Origin: Mytilisepta virgata
Lineage: Eukaryota > Mollusca > Bivalvia > Mytilida > Mytilidae
Length of the DNA: 64,000 bases
Assembly (NCBI GenBank): GCA_028015205.1
Contig: CM051514.1
Span: 20,910,150 to 20,974,149, forward strand
Reading direction: 5' to 3'
Each line of letters opens with the position of its first letter. Position 1 is the stretch's first letter. Both the position numbers and the translations under genes were made by a program. Under the pieces are notes generated by a model that made no database searches, was not told where the DNA came from, and saw only the letters and a list, made by a program, of their open reading frames with translations. This document shows positions 1-11,820 of this stretch, in pieces.

Positions 1-1245
1 CCAAAACGTCGACTCAGCAAATTGACATGACAAAATGGCCGAAAAAGGTAATGCCGAAACTATCAAATGACTGAGCTCAATTTATGTACAGAGGAGATAC
101 TCCTTAGTTTTCACAAGATTTTACATTTTTATAACAGTAAATATAACGTATCTATTTCACGATAGTAACTCAGCTGGTGAAATTAATTTCTAAGCAATTG
201 AAAATAGTATTATTGTAACCCAGTTGGATATCAAAGCTACAATAAAATTAACTGATAGTATTCTACCGTACTTTTTTGCAGTTTTTGTAGTGTTCAAATA
301 TAGTTGGATCATTTCACAAACTAGAAATGATAGAAAAATGTCACGTGTCTGAAGGCCATAGAATCATTAAAAATCATCTTGTTTTTGTTACTGTTTCGGC
401 AGAAACTATAAACTAGACATTCACAGCGGAAAAAGATTGCACTGGGTGAAAAAAATATTGTGATAACTGAAATACAGACAAAAAATAATGGCCATCCGTG
501 AAAGCTAGGTATATATCGAATGAGAGAGAACATTGGCAAAATAATGGGAACATCGCATATATATGTCGAGTTTGAAGACCTAAATGTATCACCTTAAAGT
601 AGAAACTCAACGGGAGAGAGGAGCACTGATCTTAGTACCTCGTTGAAAGACAAAAAAAAAGTAAAGAGAAGAGCTGCTGAAACAACAAAATGGTCAAGAG
701 AAAGAATATTTCAAGACTGTAATTAATTTTAAAAATGTTGGACAGCTGGGAAAGTCCGTAAGTCTTAAATTAAAATGTATAAGACGAATTCAAGTGAAAT
801 TAAACACAGCAAACGAAAATTTCAAAGATGTAACCAAAAAGCAAAAACAACCACACAAACAAAAAAGACAAAAAAAAAAAAAAAAAACACCGAGAGCAGA
901 CTCAACAGAATTAAAACAGCAACACACAATCTAGGACTCCAGCAAAAAAAAAAGCCGGAAGTTAAAAAAAGGTGTGATGTAATAATTGGATATTAAGTAG
1001 TGACGTCTCCAGCTACAATTTATTTTTCTGTCTGGTAGAGTTTGATATCAGTAATATTTTATAGCTATTCGTGTGTTCTTTTAATAAATTTTTGTAGGGG
1101 AGAGAATTAGGGATGCAAAATAAATCCTGAAAATTAGTTTATTGAACTTCCCTTAAAAAGCGAACTAACGTCACTGTGAACGTATTGTTTATGTTTATCT
1201 ATTTGTTTATTTCGTCACCTCGCGATGTCTAATTTTAAATATCAT
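1..1245. other. Upstream non-coding DNA, no gene seen
   Basis: AT-rich sequence with lysine-rich or low-complexity open frames (around 775-996, an A-rich stretch) that look like chance. No splice-supported exon, RNA gene or clear repeat boundary was recognised here. It ends at the promoter-like block that is conserved with the second gene copy. Confidence 0.5.
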
Positions 1246-1373
1246 TATTCGGAAAGAAAACAGGAAAAACATACATGTCATACAATACTATAAGAAGGCA
1301 GGGCAAGTAGTCACCAAGGTCAGTTTACAGCTATCTAGGTACATCTCTAGTTTTGATATAATTTAGGTAAAAG
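1246..1373 (+). promoter_or_regulatory. Core promoter and non-coding first exon of gene copy 1
   Basis: A block starting ATTCGGAAAG with a following AAACAGGAAAA is shared with 11821 onward, upstream of copy 2. A TATA-like TATAAG lies at 1289-1294, so transcription probably starts near 1318-1325 (GGTCAGTTTACAG). The exon appears to end at 1373, followed by donor GTAAGTTTGC, which is also conserved in copy 2 at 11953. Because the ATG exon at 2530 starts directly after an acceptor AG, a non-coding 5' exon is required and this is the best candidate. The transcription start is inferred, not seen. Confidence 0.5.
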
Positions 1374-2529
1374 GTAAGTTTGCTAGAATATTTTATAAAT
1401 TTAACAATTCTAATTCTTGTGGTAAGAAAAATTTCAGGAACAAAAACCCAATTTACCCGAATCTTTTAGTTTTTGTATACAGATAAATAACCGTAATGAA
1501 AACTCTGACTGTATTTCAGGCTATATTTGTAAAATAAGGTAATAGGGGAAAGTGTTTGTCTTCGCAGTCTAAATATTTAAAACTGTTTTTCTGAATTCAC
1601 GGCGAAGTTCGTTTACATAATGTTATATTTTTACATGTATGCATGAGAGAAAATTTCTCTATTGATTAAGAAAGATCAAAGACAGACATTATAAACACAT
1701 TCCTTACTTAGCAAAGGGGCATAACTAATATTGTGTATTAATTTCAAAGTATGTAAACTGGTATATTGGTTTACAGTTAATGAGAGTTAGATTCAGGAGC
1801 TGAGCTCCCGGTGCCAATTAACAACAGTTTCTATTTCTCTTATTTCTTACGAACAACAAAATGGTAAGGTCAGCAATGAGATACCAATCAATCAACTCTA
1901 CCCAACAGGCAGACAGACAAACAATAGCATATAAGAGCACATAACACAACCACAGCAGAGAGTCAGGATAGTCAGACTTAGCAGAGTCACTGAATATTGG
2001 GTTAAACCGGTTTTATGGGTACCCAAACCCCCCCTTCTCTACCCTGAAACTCTGGTGTATAAAACATACTACGAAAGCCAATACAGTATGATTACCAACA
2101 AGGTGACCGCGTGCTAGAACTGAAAAATTTTTGGTTGAACGGTCAGATCTTAAAAAATCTTTAAATTTTTTTTACAATAAACACCATATATCATTGATTA
2201 GGGCTACGTACATGTAGCCAAGCAAATTCATAAATTAAAACTAAACACATAAACAGAAGCAACCTATTGACGTAACAGCATTATATTATCAAATTAACAA
2301 AAAATCATTAATTGTTCTAAAATTTTCTACATGTATACGTCGAATTTAGCGTAAAGTAAAATATTTATTTTAAAAATCTACACTAAGAATTTAGAGATGT
2401 TTTGTCAGGGTTTACACGTATAAATTAAACTTATGTGAGTACAAAAAAACGTGTAAATATCAGCATGTTAAGTAGCTTTTCTTAGAAAATGACAGTTTAT
2501 AACAAAATAATTGTAAATCTTTATTACAG

Positions 2530-2713
2530 AATAATATGGCGGCAGATCCCCGGTTACTTAATCGAATTAATCTTTATTACTGGGCACCCAACGCCGAATG
2601 CTGGGGACATACTGCATTGGGACTTGGTGATGGAACTCACATAAGTTGGTGGCCGAGTACTGCGATAGGAGCTAATAAAAAATTTATTGGCCTAGCCCCA
2701 GCAGCTGTTGTAC
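2530..2713 (+). CDS. Copy 1, first coding exon
   Basis: It begins after acceptor AG at 2528-2529, has six untranslated bases, then the ATG at 2536. It encodes the aromatic N-terminus, the putative catalytic His25 in C-W-G-H-T and the I-S-W-W-P loop. The donor at 2714 was chosen over nearby GTs at 2707 and 2710 because only it leaves the phase 1 that exon 2 needs; the homologous donor in copy 2 is at 12664. Confidence 0.75.
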
Positions 2714-3665
2714 GTACAATATTACAAATTTATTAGTTTTTATTTTTTGATTAATCAGTTTTTATTGTGTCAGACTGTTTGCAGACTTATTTCTAAACCT
2801 TTATAATTTTTGATTTTCCCATTTGTCTTTGCTTTTCTGTCAATGAAAATGACCGATCTATTCAGATACATGTAAGTTTTAATCCAATTATATTTGTTTT
2901 TAGATCCTTTAAACTTCTAACCGATTGGCTAGTAATCTGTTGAATAATTTCCAAATCAACATATAATGTAAACACACACGTACATATATATCATGACATA
3001 TCAATATCTTTTAATTTTTGTATATTATTATTTGGTATGTAATAAGCCACTGTTATATGTGTTTAAAAAAAGAGTTTCTAAATAGTCGAAATAGATAGTC
3101 TATTTTTGTGCCATGGAAAGTAAATTATTTTTGTGACTTAACATTTTATATAAATTTGATCCCACTTTTGACTGGTCTAGAAAGACTTTTAAAATAACAA
3201 TACTGTTTAAATTGTCAATCATTTGATAGTTTTGTTTAGTTTACAGAATGGGTTCCTCCAAATCCCGATCAGACATTGGCAAAAGATACATTGTATGAGG
3301 ACCACCAGCCCGCTATATTAGCTATTCCGGTTGCACTAGATGTAGGCAAAATCAAATTATGGTGGGACAGATTTAGAGTTTCCCAAAAATACAACGCAGC
3401 ACGTCTCAACTGTTCCACCACCGTTTTCTTAGCATTGAAACACGGTGGAGCTCTTACTTACGTTGACGATCCCGGAAACTGGTGGTGGGACCCAGACCGT
3501 GTCTTGCAGTTTACGCGGACCTTAGTTCAGGCTATCACACAAAAGAAAAAAGGCCGAGTTCAATTTCAACAACCAGCAGCAGCATTTGCACAACAGCTCC
3601 AAAGAGCAAGACAGCAGGCCGATCTTAATGCACAGCGAGCAAAATATCAACCAGCCCTCCAGTAA
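2536..3665 (+). CDS. Two-exon small protein with G-H-T / N-C-S-T-T motifs, copy 1 (198 aa)
   Basis: Coding exons are 2536-2713 and 3247-3665 (stop 3663-3665). The intron runs from donor GTACAA at 2714 to acceptor TTTACAG ending at 3246. Exon 1 ends in phase 1, and its C joins AA of exon 2 to make Gln60, followed by Trp61-Val62-Pro63. Conserved features are Y-Y-W at 14-16, C22-W-G-H25, an I-S-W-W-P motif at 36-40, N114-C115-S-T-T, W138-W-W140 and a polar, Gln-rich tail. No signal peptide or membrane helix is seen, so it is probably cytosolic. His before Cys is the order in circularly permuted papain-like folds (NlpC/P60, LRAT, PPPDE types); assigning it there is inference. The ATG is preceded by acceptor TTATTACAG ending at 2529. 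Copy 2 lies downstream, in tandem on the same strand. I do not recognise a named gene. Confidence 0.78.
3247..3665 (+). CDS. Copy 1, second coding exon
   Basis: It opens with AA-TGG-GTT after a TTTACAG acceptor. It encodes a linker with W-W-D-R-F, the N-C-S-T-T-V-F motif with putative nucleophile Cys115, the G-G-A-L turn, the N-W-W-W-D-P motif and a C-terminal Gln/Ala/Arg-rich helix. Codon-level conservation with 15665-16083 extends to the stop, as expected for a maintained coding exon. Confidence 0.8.
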
Positions 3666-4150
3666 AGTGTATTTCTGCAAAGTTTATTAAATTTTTCTGA
3701 AATTATCAAAAATTATTAGCTTCCAAATACATTCAAATGGTTCAGTGTTAACATGTATATCAGAATAGAAGTTTAAACAGTTTATAGAAATTTTGTAATG
3801 TGTAACGTATAAGAAAACATTGTTGCTAGCATAAGACTTACATATTATAAATAAATATACTTATACAGTGGATTTGTTTATGATTTCATATGTCCCAAAA
3901 TGGAGATAATAAAATTTGGAGTTGTTTAACATATTATTTTAGAATTTAACAACGAAATGACTATCTTGATTCGATCTCCCTCAAATATTACACTCAGACA
4001 GTGACAAAAAACATGGATGAAAATAAAATGAAATAAACCAAATCAAATGTCATGATAGAAATGAGAGTAAACCAAAAATGTTACACTAAGAATGAGAAAT
4101 AATCTAAAATTTTACCTTATTAACAGAAGAAATCATACATTTTACACCAA
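3666..4150 (+). other. 3' UTR and conserved downstream flank of copy 1
   Basis: The AAAGTGTATTTCT after the stop is shared with copy 2. A polyadenylation signal AATAAA lies at 3850-3855 in a GTTGCTAGCAT...AATAAATATACTTATA context that recurs at 16350-16392. Similarity to the copy 2 flank continues to about 4150, showing that the duplicated unit includes the 3' flank. Confidence 0.55.
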
Positions 4151-4930
4151 AGACAACAGCATGAATGAGTGAAAATTCATGTTACACACCGATAGAAAAG
4201 TCAAACTGATCAAAAATATGGCTAATTAAGTTGTATGACCTTTTCGATTTTTCTTACCATGTGTGTATAACAATTTTTATATATTCCAAAACATTAAACT
4301 TCTAATTACACCATAAGACCCATCCCTCTGGAATGACAGAACTCAAATTTAAGTATAGGATTAATGTATCATCATAATGTGGAAAATAGTATCGGTACTA
4401 TTACATTCAACTAGCAAATTAAAAATGAAACATGACATTTTAAAGATCAAACAGCCTATTGTTTATGCGCATTTGTTAGCGCATCGTGTTGTTATTCTAT
4501 CGCGAAATGACGTTACGAGACAGAGAAAAGTGAGACGAGAATGGCTTAAATAAGGAGTAAAACACTTTTAGATACAAATCACTCCTCGGAAAAATTTGCC
4601 TTTAATTCCGAACTTGACATTGTGACCTAATTTTCTACCAAGCTTCGTTATCTTATCGGGACATACAATTATTGTAATATGCATGGATGGTTTCCTGGAA
4701 AATTCCTAACACACCGTCTAGTGACAGCTAGCGACAGAGATTTTAAAAGAAGTGGTGCACCAACAAAAACCTTGCTTATTGTAATGTCGAAGTTTTGACA
4801 TCCAGAAACCCGAAACATTCCTGAAAAAAACTTTAGGTACATGTGTGCAGTGCAAAATATATATTGAAGAATCTCTAGTTACTCAATTTCTTTAAATTTT
4901 ATACACCATTTAGCAAAAGTTTTATCTTTA
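4151..4930. other. Non-coding spacer
   Basis: No convincing exon, RNA or bounded repeat. There are short AT-rich stretches only. Confidence 0.4.
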
Positions 4931-4941
4931 ACTTTGCAGCA

Positions 4942-6430
4942 ATGCATGACACTGGAATGGGACCTCATCAGGTTAATACGTTTTTGACAAAAATTAATCT
5001 TCCCGGCATAACTCAGTCTACACTGAAGAAGAGAGATAGCAGAACCAATAGAAAAGTACGATCATTAGATAACTCATTAGAGGAAGAAAAGGACGCCTCA
5101 TTGCGTTTGAGGTATTCATGCTAATTATATTTCAGTCAGTTAGCACATATTTCGTATTCTTACTAACAATTGCCAAAAATCATGCCGGAAGAACGTACCT
5201 TGACGCCTGGACAGTGGTTGGAAGCGCAGCCAACTGAGAAACCTTGCTAAATCACCACGTCCTTAGACAAGGAACTATTGGCGTTCGGGGATGGGGTGGT
5301 GTTGTTTCAGGCGAGCCGCAAAAACATTTAAGCTCTCGACAAGGACCAAAAATTTCTTTTAGTTTAAAAAAATCCTAGGTCTAGTAGCTGAGAAATGTAC
5401 ATATACACGATATTTTTCCAGAATCATTGATTTATGCGTAATTTAAAATATGTCAAAGTGACCTTATTGATAATGAACCACTTAGCAGTACCTTAGACCT
5501 ATCTACTGGTCAAGTACCAATGCTATAAAAAAGAATCCACTGCAAAATTACAGAATTATTCAATTGCACTTGAAATTATTTCATTATTGTAGTTTAATAC
5601 TAATGTTTGTCGGTAAAACTCGCTCAGGAAGGGGATTCTATCGCATTTGTAAAAATGTGTATATTGTTGGAAGAAAAAAGGAAAATATCTAGACTGTGAC
5701 GGAATGTATAGCGGGTAGTGAACCAATTGCCTAATTTCTTGACATGTTTGTATGTGAACTTGTGTTTATGTTTGTCATGAGTAGATTGATTGAAAATTTA
5801 AAGTCAAATCCAAATCAAAACTTTTGTAGCCCACAAGAAACAGATGAGCCAGTTAATGTTTCAATCTGTGAAATATGACATGTGTTGTCAAAAACGAGGA
5901 AGTGGCAGGAAATATGACTCAAAGTCCTGTGTCCGATGTGTATTTGGCCATTTGACAGGAAAATTGTTGGATGTCGACATACGGTCTACTGACTGCAGGG
6001 TTTGCATATACTGGGAAGCAGGGGTGATGATACACCAAATCATAACTGTAGCAGAAATTGGTTCGGGTCACCAAAAGCAATGGAACCTGATGTTCGTTTA
6101 ACTTTAATAAAGAACATTGAGAGAAAGGTTGCACTGCCCAAAACCTGGTAATGGACGACCACGCGACAACGATATACAGACTAATAAAGAAATAAAGAAC
6201 TTGCTGACGAAGTTAAAAAATGGAGTGTCATGTTCCATATAAAATCAAGATTTGGCAATAAATTGTACAAACTTAGAGAAAAGTATTCGAAGGGCCTTTC
6301 CGTTAACGATATCAAGCATATACAGAACTGTTTTATGTATGCTATCTGTGCCAACAAGCGTGATGAAGAGGCAATAAACAGTAAAGTTTCCGCAGTTTAT
6401 ACAGTTATATATAGATTTTCCTTCAGGTAC
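4942..6430 (+). pseudogene. Decayed Mutator-like transposase-domain protein
   Basis: Two conserved pieces are visible. At 4942-5124, after an acceptor-like TTTGCAG, the peptide has G-M-G-P-H-Q-V-N and I-N-L-P-G-I-T-Q-S-T-L-K-K-R, typical of the N-terminal part of the Mutator-like transposase domain common in bivalve and cnidarian proteins. At about 5865-6060 there is Y-D-M-C-C-Q-K-R-G-S-G-R-K-Y-D-S followed by G-K-L-L-D-V and a C-R-V-C pair, and at 6225-6410 a piece with F-G-N-K-L-Y-K-L-R-E-K-Y. These match the expected order of that domain but need frameshifts and contain stops (for example TGGTAATGG near 6147 and TAATAAAG near 6182). The family assignment is from memory of the domain pattern; no search was run. 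It is a mobile-element relic, not a functional gene. Confidence 0.6.
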
Positions 6431-6557
6431 GAGTGAGTTATTGAATTTCCCCACCCGAGATAGTTAAATTTTCGATTTTCAACACGTGAGCTTTTGCGAG
6501 CGTGTTAAAATCTAAAATTTAACTTTTGAGGGTGGAGAAATTCCATAACTCATGAGT
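6430..6557. repeat. 128 bp imperfect palindrome (foldback element)
   Basis: The left arm GAGTGAGTTATTGAATTTCC...TTTTCAACACG pairs with the right arm CGTGTTAAAATC...GGAATTTCTCC-like sequence ending CATAACTCATGAG, around a short loop AGCTTTTGCGAG at about 6488-6500. The arms span nearly the whole element, as in a foldback MITE. It sits directly behind the transposase relic. Confidence 0.65.
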
Positions 6558-6845
6558 AAATAAAAAGAGAATCTGTTTCTCCTATGATTATCGACAAAAA
6601 CCTCAAGAAAATGTCGTTGCTATGTAGTTTGTTTACATAGACGTCATTTCGGGACTTCTCTAGTTTATCGTTCCAATAACTGTAGAAAAAAAGGCGGTAA
6701 TTCCCACGTAGAAATTTAATCACCAGGAAGTGGTTAAAAATATTATGTAGTTTTATTCCACCGATTAAACACGTCAAAAATAGGAGAAAATTTGATATTA
6801 AATGGATTGATACTTATGCATGCTTCACTAATCTTTTACAAACTC

Positions 6846-6905
6846 TCGCCGTGATATTGGCTGCGATATCGCCAGCACGGCGTTAAACAACAATCAATCA
6901 ATCAA
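6846..6905 (+). repeat. Tail of a TGATTGATT-family dispersed element
   Basis: GCGTTAAACAACAATCAATCAATCAA is the common end of a molluscan dispersed repeat. The same end occurs inverted at 6957-6980, so the two ends face each other across 50 bp and may mark one element inserted into another. Confidence 0.45.
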
Positions 6906-6956
6906 TTTACAAACTCTGAAGAAAATATTTATTGGTATGCATATTTGCATTATATG

Positions 6957-7390
6957 ATTGATTGATTGTTGTTTGTTTAACGTCCAGTCGCAATCATCTA
7001 GTACATAATCAGGACGAGAACAAGTTACAACGTCCAGTCGCAACCATCTAGTACATAATCAGGACGAGAACAAGTAAAAACGTCCAGTCGCAACCATCTA
7101 GTACATAATCAGGACGAGAACAAGTAAAAACGTCCAGTCGCAACCATCTAGTACATAATCAGGACGAGAACGAGTAACAACGTCCAGTCGCAACCATCTA
7201 CTACATAATCAGGACGAGAACAAGTAAAAACGTCCAGTCGCAACCATCTAGTACATAATCAGGACGAGAACAAGTAAAAACGTCCAGTCGCAACCATCTA
7301 GTACATAATCAGGACGAGAACAAGTAACAACGTCCAGTCGCAACCATCTAGTACATAATCAGGACGAGAACAAGTAAAAACAAGTTAGCA
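6957..7390 (+). repeat. Eight-copy 50 bp tandem repeat inside a TGATTGATT element
   Basis: The motif CGTCCAGTCG begins at 6981, 7031, 7081, 7131, 7181, 7231, 7281 and 7331, an exact 50 bp period with only a few substitutions (AAT/AAC, GTAC/CTAC, TTACAA/TAAAAA). The array starts right after ATTGATTGATTGTTGTTTGTTTAA, the end of a dispersed element also seen at 20555-20640, and the unit resembles that element's own CGTCCAGTGGCAAATATTTC...CAGGACGA region. It therefore seems to be an internal expansion of the element. Confidence 0.9.
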
Positions 7391-8360
7391 TTATATGAAT
7401 ACTGATGGTGAAGATCATTACAGTCGTGATCATGGTGATCATTCTTCCATCAGATGGAACTATTGAACAAAATTACGATGAAATCATATGATGTTACATT
7501 TTTTGTAACTTTGCTGGAACCTATTTTTTTCATGTTGTCATAGCAACGAAACTATATCGGTGACCTATACTTTTTATTAGCTTAAATTGTTTAAATTCTT
7601 CACATAACAACTCTGTGAATTTTGAAGAAAAAATATGTTCAAGAACTGAATAGGCTGTTTGGTCTTTAAGTACTATGTTCACAGTGTAAGTAAAAGCAAA
7701 TCCGAGTACATAGCAAACTCCGGGCAGTGGTCGTTTCCGTTCCGAGACTTCTTACCGCTACTCCACAAATCGCTGCCTACGGCTCTTATATATAAAAGTC
7801 TACGCCCGACACGAATATTTATACCTTATTTACCGATTCAAAACGCAATTAACTAAACGGAGTTTCTGGAAAACTAGTGACCGCATAAATTGCATAATCT
7901 GCTAATTGAATTGGAACTTCCAACCTGTAAATATTTCACATGTTTCTTCGACGTTATATCCTTTATGCACACATCAGCAAAAATGGAGACAACTGAGGAA
8001 AGCCTTTTCAATAAATGTGTTAAGCATTTGAAGACGTTTCATTTTGAAGCATTAATAACCCAGATTAATCAGAACAAATAATATGCTTAATCTTCCAGCT
8101 GGTTATGGGGAAAGCTTGATATAGCTATCTCGTCTCTTTGTATTAATGTGAAGTTGTATACTGCCTTAAACATAATGTGAAGAAATAATACATATAGTAA
8201 ATATTGAATTTGATCTGTATTTTTTACATGTACAACTCGCTAATTTCTCGGTAGATGCGATGTACGAAGATAATGGTTGGGGTTGTATAACTCTTGGGCA
8301 TGATTGATGTACTGCCATAGAACGATTTGTAAAATATGAAAAAAAAAATCTTTTTGCACA
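7391..8360. other. Non-coding spacer
   Basis: Open frames at 7659-7856 and 7890-8081 lack recognisable motifs or splice support. No repeat unit identified. Confidence 0.4.
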
Positions 8361-8367
8361 GTCCTAC

Positions 8368-8720
8368 CAACCAGAATTTAATTTAAAAAGTCTTTCAAAA
8401 GCCGTTGGCAGTGAGTTATCTGTTAGAAGTACATGCATTTAGCTTTGTTCTAGATAAACCAATTTTCACTTATTTGTTCACCTTGTATCCAAGACAATCA
8501 ATAATTTTTTGTCGATATACAGTGATTTCAGCATGCTTAATATCCTTGATTGGAAATTTCAGCAATTAATTCAAGCGATTGTGTTCATGTGACATTATTA
8601 TAACTTGTGATGGACACTATAGAATTGTGTATTGCCGTCATGAACCATTGTTTGAACATCTTAATGGCCATATCAGTGTAAGACTTTTATTGACAATGTC
8701 TGATGTGTTTTTATATAAAT
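8368..8720 (+). repeat. Diverged copy of the flank found upstream of the third gene relic
   Basis: CCTACCAACCAGAATTTAAT, GCAATTAATTC, TATAGAATTGTGT and TTGACAATGTC recur in the same order at 17411-17760. This suggests that another, mostly erased unit of the tandem gene family once lay here, or that both are copies of one dispersed repeat. No exon sequence was found next to it. Confidence 0.4.
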
Positions 8721-9373
8721 GTAAATTTTCGAAATGAAATTGCTGAATTTTTTATATTGTTGCAAACAGTCGCTCATTTTAGATAAAACTCGTAATGTCC
8801 TGGTTTCCTTCTCGAAATCAAAATAAAATTGTATGATTGCAGACATTTTTGGTCCCAGCAGAGAAAAGGAAGAGGATCCCAGGAAAATTTTGTTCTTCCT
8901 GATATTATAAGTACAACGTAGAAACCCTTTCCTTAAGGGCGTGTCTAATTTCTGCATTGATCTCGGTATGTTTTCATCGAAAGAAACGTAAGGGATATAT
9001 AGCACACGTGTCTCTTAGTTACATTATACTGTATTAACTAGGTAATATTTTATCAAATTATTGAACTGACATACATTATTGTTATTAGATGACCAGCTCT
9101 TTTGCAAAATTTTGTCGAAAATCAGAACTATTGATATACCTATCTCCTTAAACTTTTGACAGGGATATGTCTTTGTCTCTAATCCATCCGATTCATCGGG
9201 TCTGTTCCGTTGATCACATATCTTGCCTACTGCTTATGTGCCTTGACCTATTTTGACTTCTTTATTAGTTCCTTTTTATTCTGTTCCTTGCCTATCGATA
9301 TAAAATTAGCCTACAAGTTAGCTCTGCTAGTATCAAAGAACAATGAGTGCAGGTTATCCTGATTTGAAAAACC

Positions 9374-9519
9374 AATGAGGAACAAGAGTGAGTTATCTTT
9401 TCCTAAACAATGTAGGTAAGGGAGATAATAAATTTGTCTCCCTTTTAGCCTGAGGACAAAAAGGAGATAATTTAATTATACATTGGTTAGGAAAAGATAA
9501 CTCACTCTGGTTCCTCATT
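9374..9519. repeat. Hairpin with 40 bp arms
   Basis: The left arm 9374-9413 and right arm 9480-9519 are reverse complements at 38 of 40 positions, around a 66 bp loop containing GGGAGATAA and its complement. The form fits a small foldback MITE. Confidence 0.75.
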
Positions 9520-9954
9520 CCCTGCTTGTAGATATTGGAGTTGTCTCCCATATGCATGAGATATCTTTTCTTACAGAACATGTCTTGTATTTATCATAAA
9601 GAGCAAAAAGTACTTTTAATTTTTTCTACAAAGGCCTTCATCAGAAAAAAATCGAGAAAATATATCGAGAAAAATGAGTGTAATAATAATGTAGTTTTAG
9701 ACTTAAGAAGAAAGTTTATATCATCATATTATACGAGGTATCCAAGTAGAGAAAAAATGTATGGCATGATAAAATTCTGCAATATAAAGGTATTAATAAA
9801 TGTGTCGATATTCATTCAAAAACTGCAAAAGATGTTTAATTAGATATGCTATTTGTATGCAATAATATTGTGAAAATATTGTCTTGATAACTTTATGTGT
9901 GATATTTTGTGTTTATATGTATGTACTTTATATTTATATAAGTATTTATGTACT

Positions 9955-10012
9955 CCTGTTACGCAGTACTCTGCGGCTGAGTTTTTCTAATAAACAGTAA
10001 ACAGTAAACAGA
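9955..10012 (+). repeat. Possible retroelement 3' end with AGTAAAC repeats
   Basis: A short stem (GCAGTACTCTGC) is followed by TTTTTCTAATAAACAGTAAACAGTAAACAG, three copies of a 7 bp unit. Such short terminal tandem units are typical 3' ends of some non-LTR elements. No upstream coding region was recognised. Confidence 0.35.
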
Positions 10013-11700
10013 ACATATCGTAAATATATGTGGAGGATATTGTTATGAATAAAAATATTTGTGCAGAAAACTGACAATCGATCCGTTGATATCTATGGAA
10101 GACACATTCCTCCAAAGGGCAGATAATTCTGTATTTGTACATACATGTACTAAAAATTTGGAATATCTTCTCTTGAGATTGTTTCTGCTCTTTGGCAATA
10201 AATATTCAAATATTAAAAATAAGTTTCGGGATTTGAAGTGATTTCCCGATAACTTATATAAAAATCCAGCTTTGATATCTTTAAATAATACTAGACATTG
10301 AACCCGCGCGAGCGCGGGAAAATAAGCATTTTTTGTGGTGGCCATATTGACTTTAAAAAGTTTTTGCGGCCATGGCATTCGTGGAACAGTAACTCAATGT
10401 GGATGTTGTGGCAGGCTTCCCATAAACTTTCCTGTCAAGTAGGTGGTGTCAACTGATAGTTTCATGACTATATATGCTGTAGTATTCCAGAAATGGATGT
10501 TAATGCAAAATTTAACCAAAGTCAATGAAGCGTGAAATGTAGGTCAACGTGACCTAATTGTCATATGGTTGTTCGTTACGACCGAAGATGTATCCACTGA
10601 TGAAGTAGACTGTATGCCACGTAGAATTACCAAAACGGACCTTAAGGTTCCATCATAGTCAAAATCTATGACGAAAATACAACCACTTAAATTGTCAATA
10701 TGTTTATGTTACAATTAATTCTGAACTGGAACTTGATGAAAAGCTTTCATTAAATACACATTTCATAATGCATTACCTTTTTCATTCAGAATAAATATGA
10801 AAAAGAATATGAATAAACATTTCCTTAGTGACGGATGAATTTTTCAAAAGATGCCGTGAGTTAAGTAGAGCATATTTTTGGAAAATAATTGTTCCAATTG
10901 TTCATTGTCATCATGGGCAGGGCAAGCGAGGCTTAATTTCACAAATAAATCCAATAGACGATAAAAGCATTTTTAATGTGTGGCTGAGTGTGCTGTCCAC
11001 GTTTATAAAGATGTCCGAGATAAATTTCGTCATTAATGATAAAGTAGACCATTTGTTAAAAATATTTTTATCTAGAGCTTACAGGGAATTGTACGGTAGA
11101 GCTATATTTAGACAGGTCACATGACAAATAATGTAAAAATGGATAATGGCTGGTTTTATCACTTTGTGCAAAGTAAACATCCGAGCAATCCAAAAAACAT
11201 TTAAGTTAGGAATTCCTCTGAATTTTGCCTTACTTCTTCATAATCTTCAAAGTTCATAACCTTTACAGTTAGGAGAAATTGCGTTATTGTAGAAAAAAAC
11301 AATCCTGAATACATGAAGCGGAAACATCCCACTCGAAGGAGAATGTTTTTAATTTGTTTTATTCTTCTTCCGTAATTTCTAACAAAAATACATTTAAAAT
11401 ATGTGCATAATTGTTTATTTAAATCAATGTGTTAAAATGATGTATTCGAGAACCTTCTAAGGGATATGTTGGGAGAATTCATACCGGAAAAGTCCATGCA
11501 AATTCCATTTGCACATAAACAAAACTGCAGTTTAAAATTTATAAATGCAGATTGTCAAATCCGATAATAACCTTTATAATCTGAACCATACATCGTTTAT
11601 TTTGAACCACGCGTTTTGTCGCCTATTCGGCTAATTCGTAAATTTAGTATTATAGATATATACGCCACTTGTAGCGGACAGATTAAGTGATGGGAAATCA
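10013..11700. other. Spacer between gene copies 1 and 2, no gene supported
   Basis: It contains a perfect GC palindrome at 10303-10318 (see findings). The open frame at 10828-11124 starts with GTG and has no recognised motif. Everything else appears AT-rich and non-coding. Confidence 0.4.
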
Positions 11701-11820
11701 TCCTTAAAATTAGGTTAATGAACTGGCTCACATAAAAAAAATATCTGTTTATTGTTTTTGTTTACAAATTTATTTGATCACCTCTGAACGGCCCCTATAA
11801 GCTAAGTGGAACTGCGTACT

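Noticed and set aside
775..996. Lysine-rich 73 aa open frame
   Set aside because: Low-complexity A-rich DNA, no motif, no splice or promoter support.
6981..7380. Regular 50 bp repeats as a CRISPR array
   Set aside because: The whole 50 bp unit repeats with no variable spacers, and the genome is eukaryotic; it is a tandem satellite.
8673..9005. 110 aa minus-strand open frame
   Set aside because: No recognisable domain, AT-rich composition, and part of it overlaps a block that is also found as non-coding flank at 17.4 kb.
10828..11124. 98 aa open frame
   Set aside because: It begins with GTG, not ATG, has no motif and no counterpart near the paralogous gene copy.
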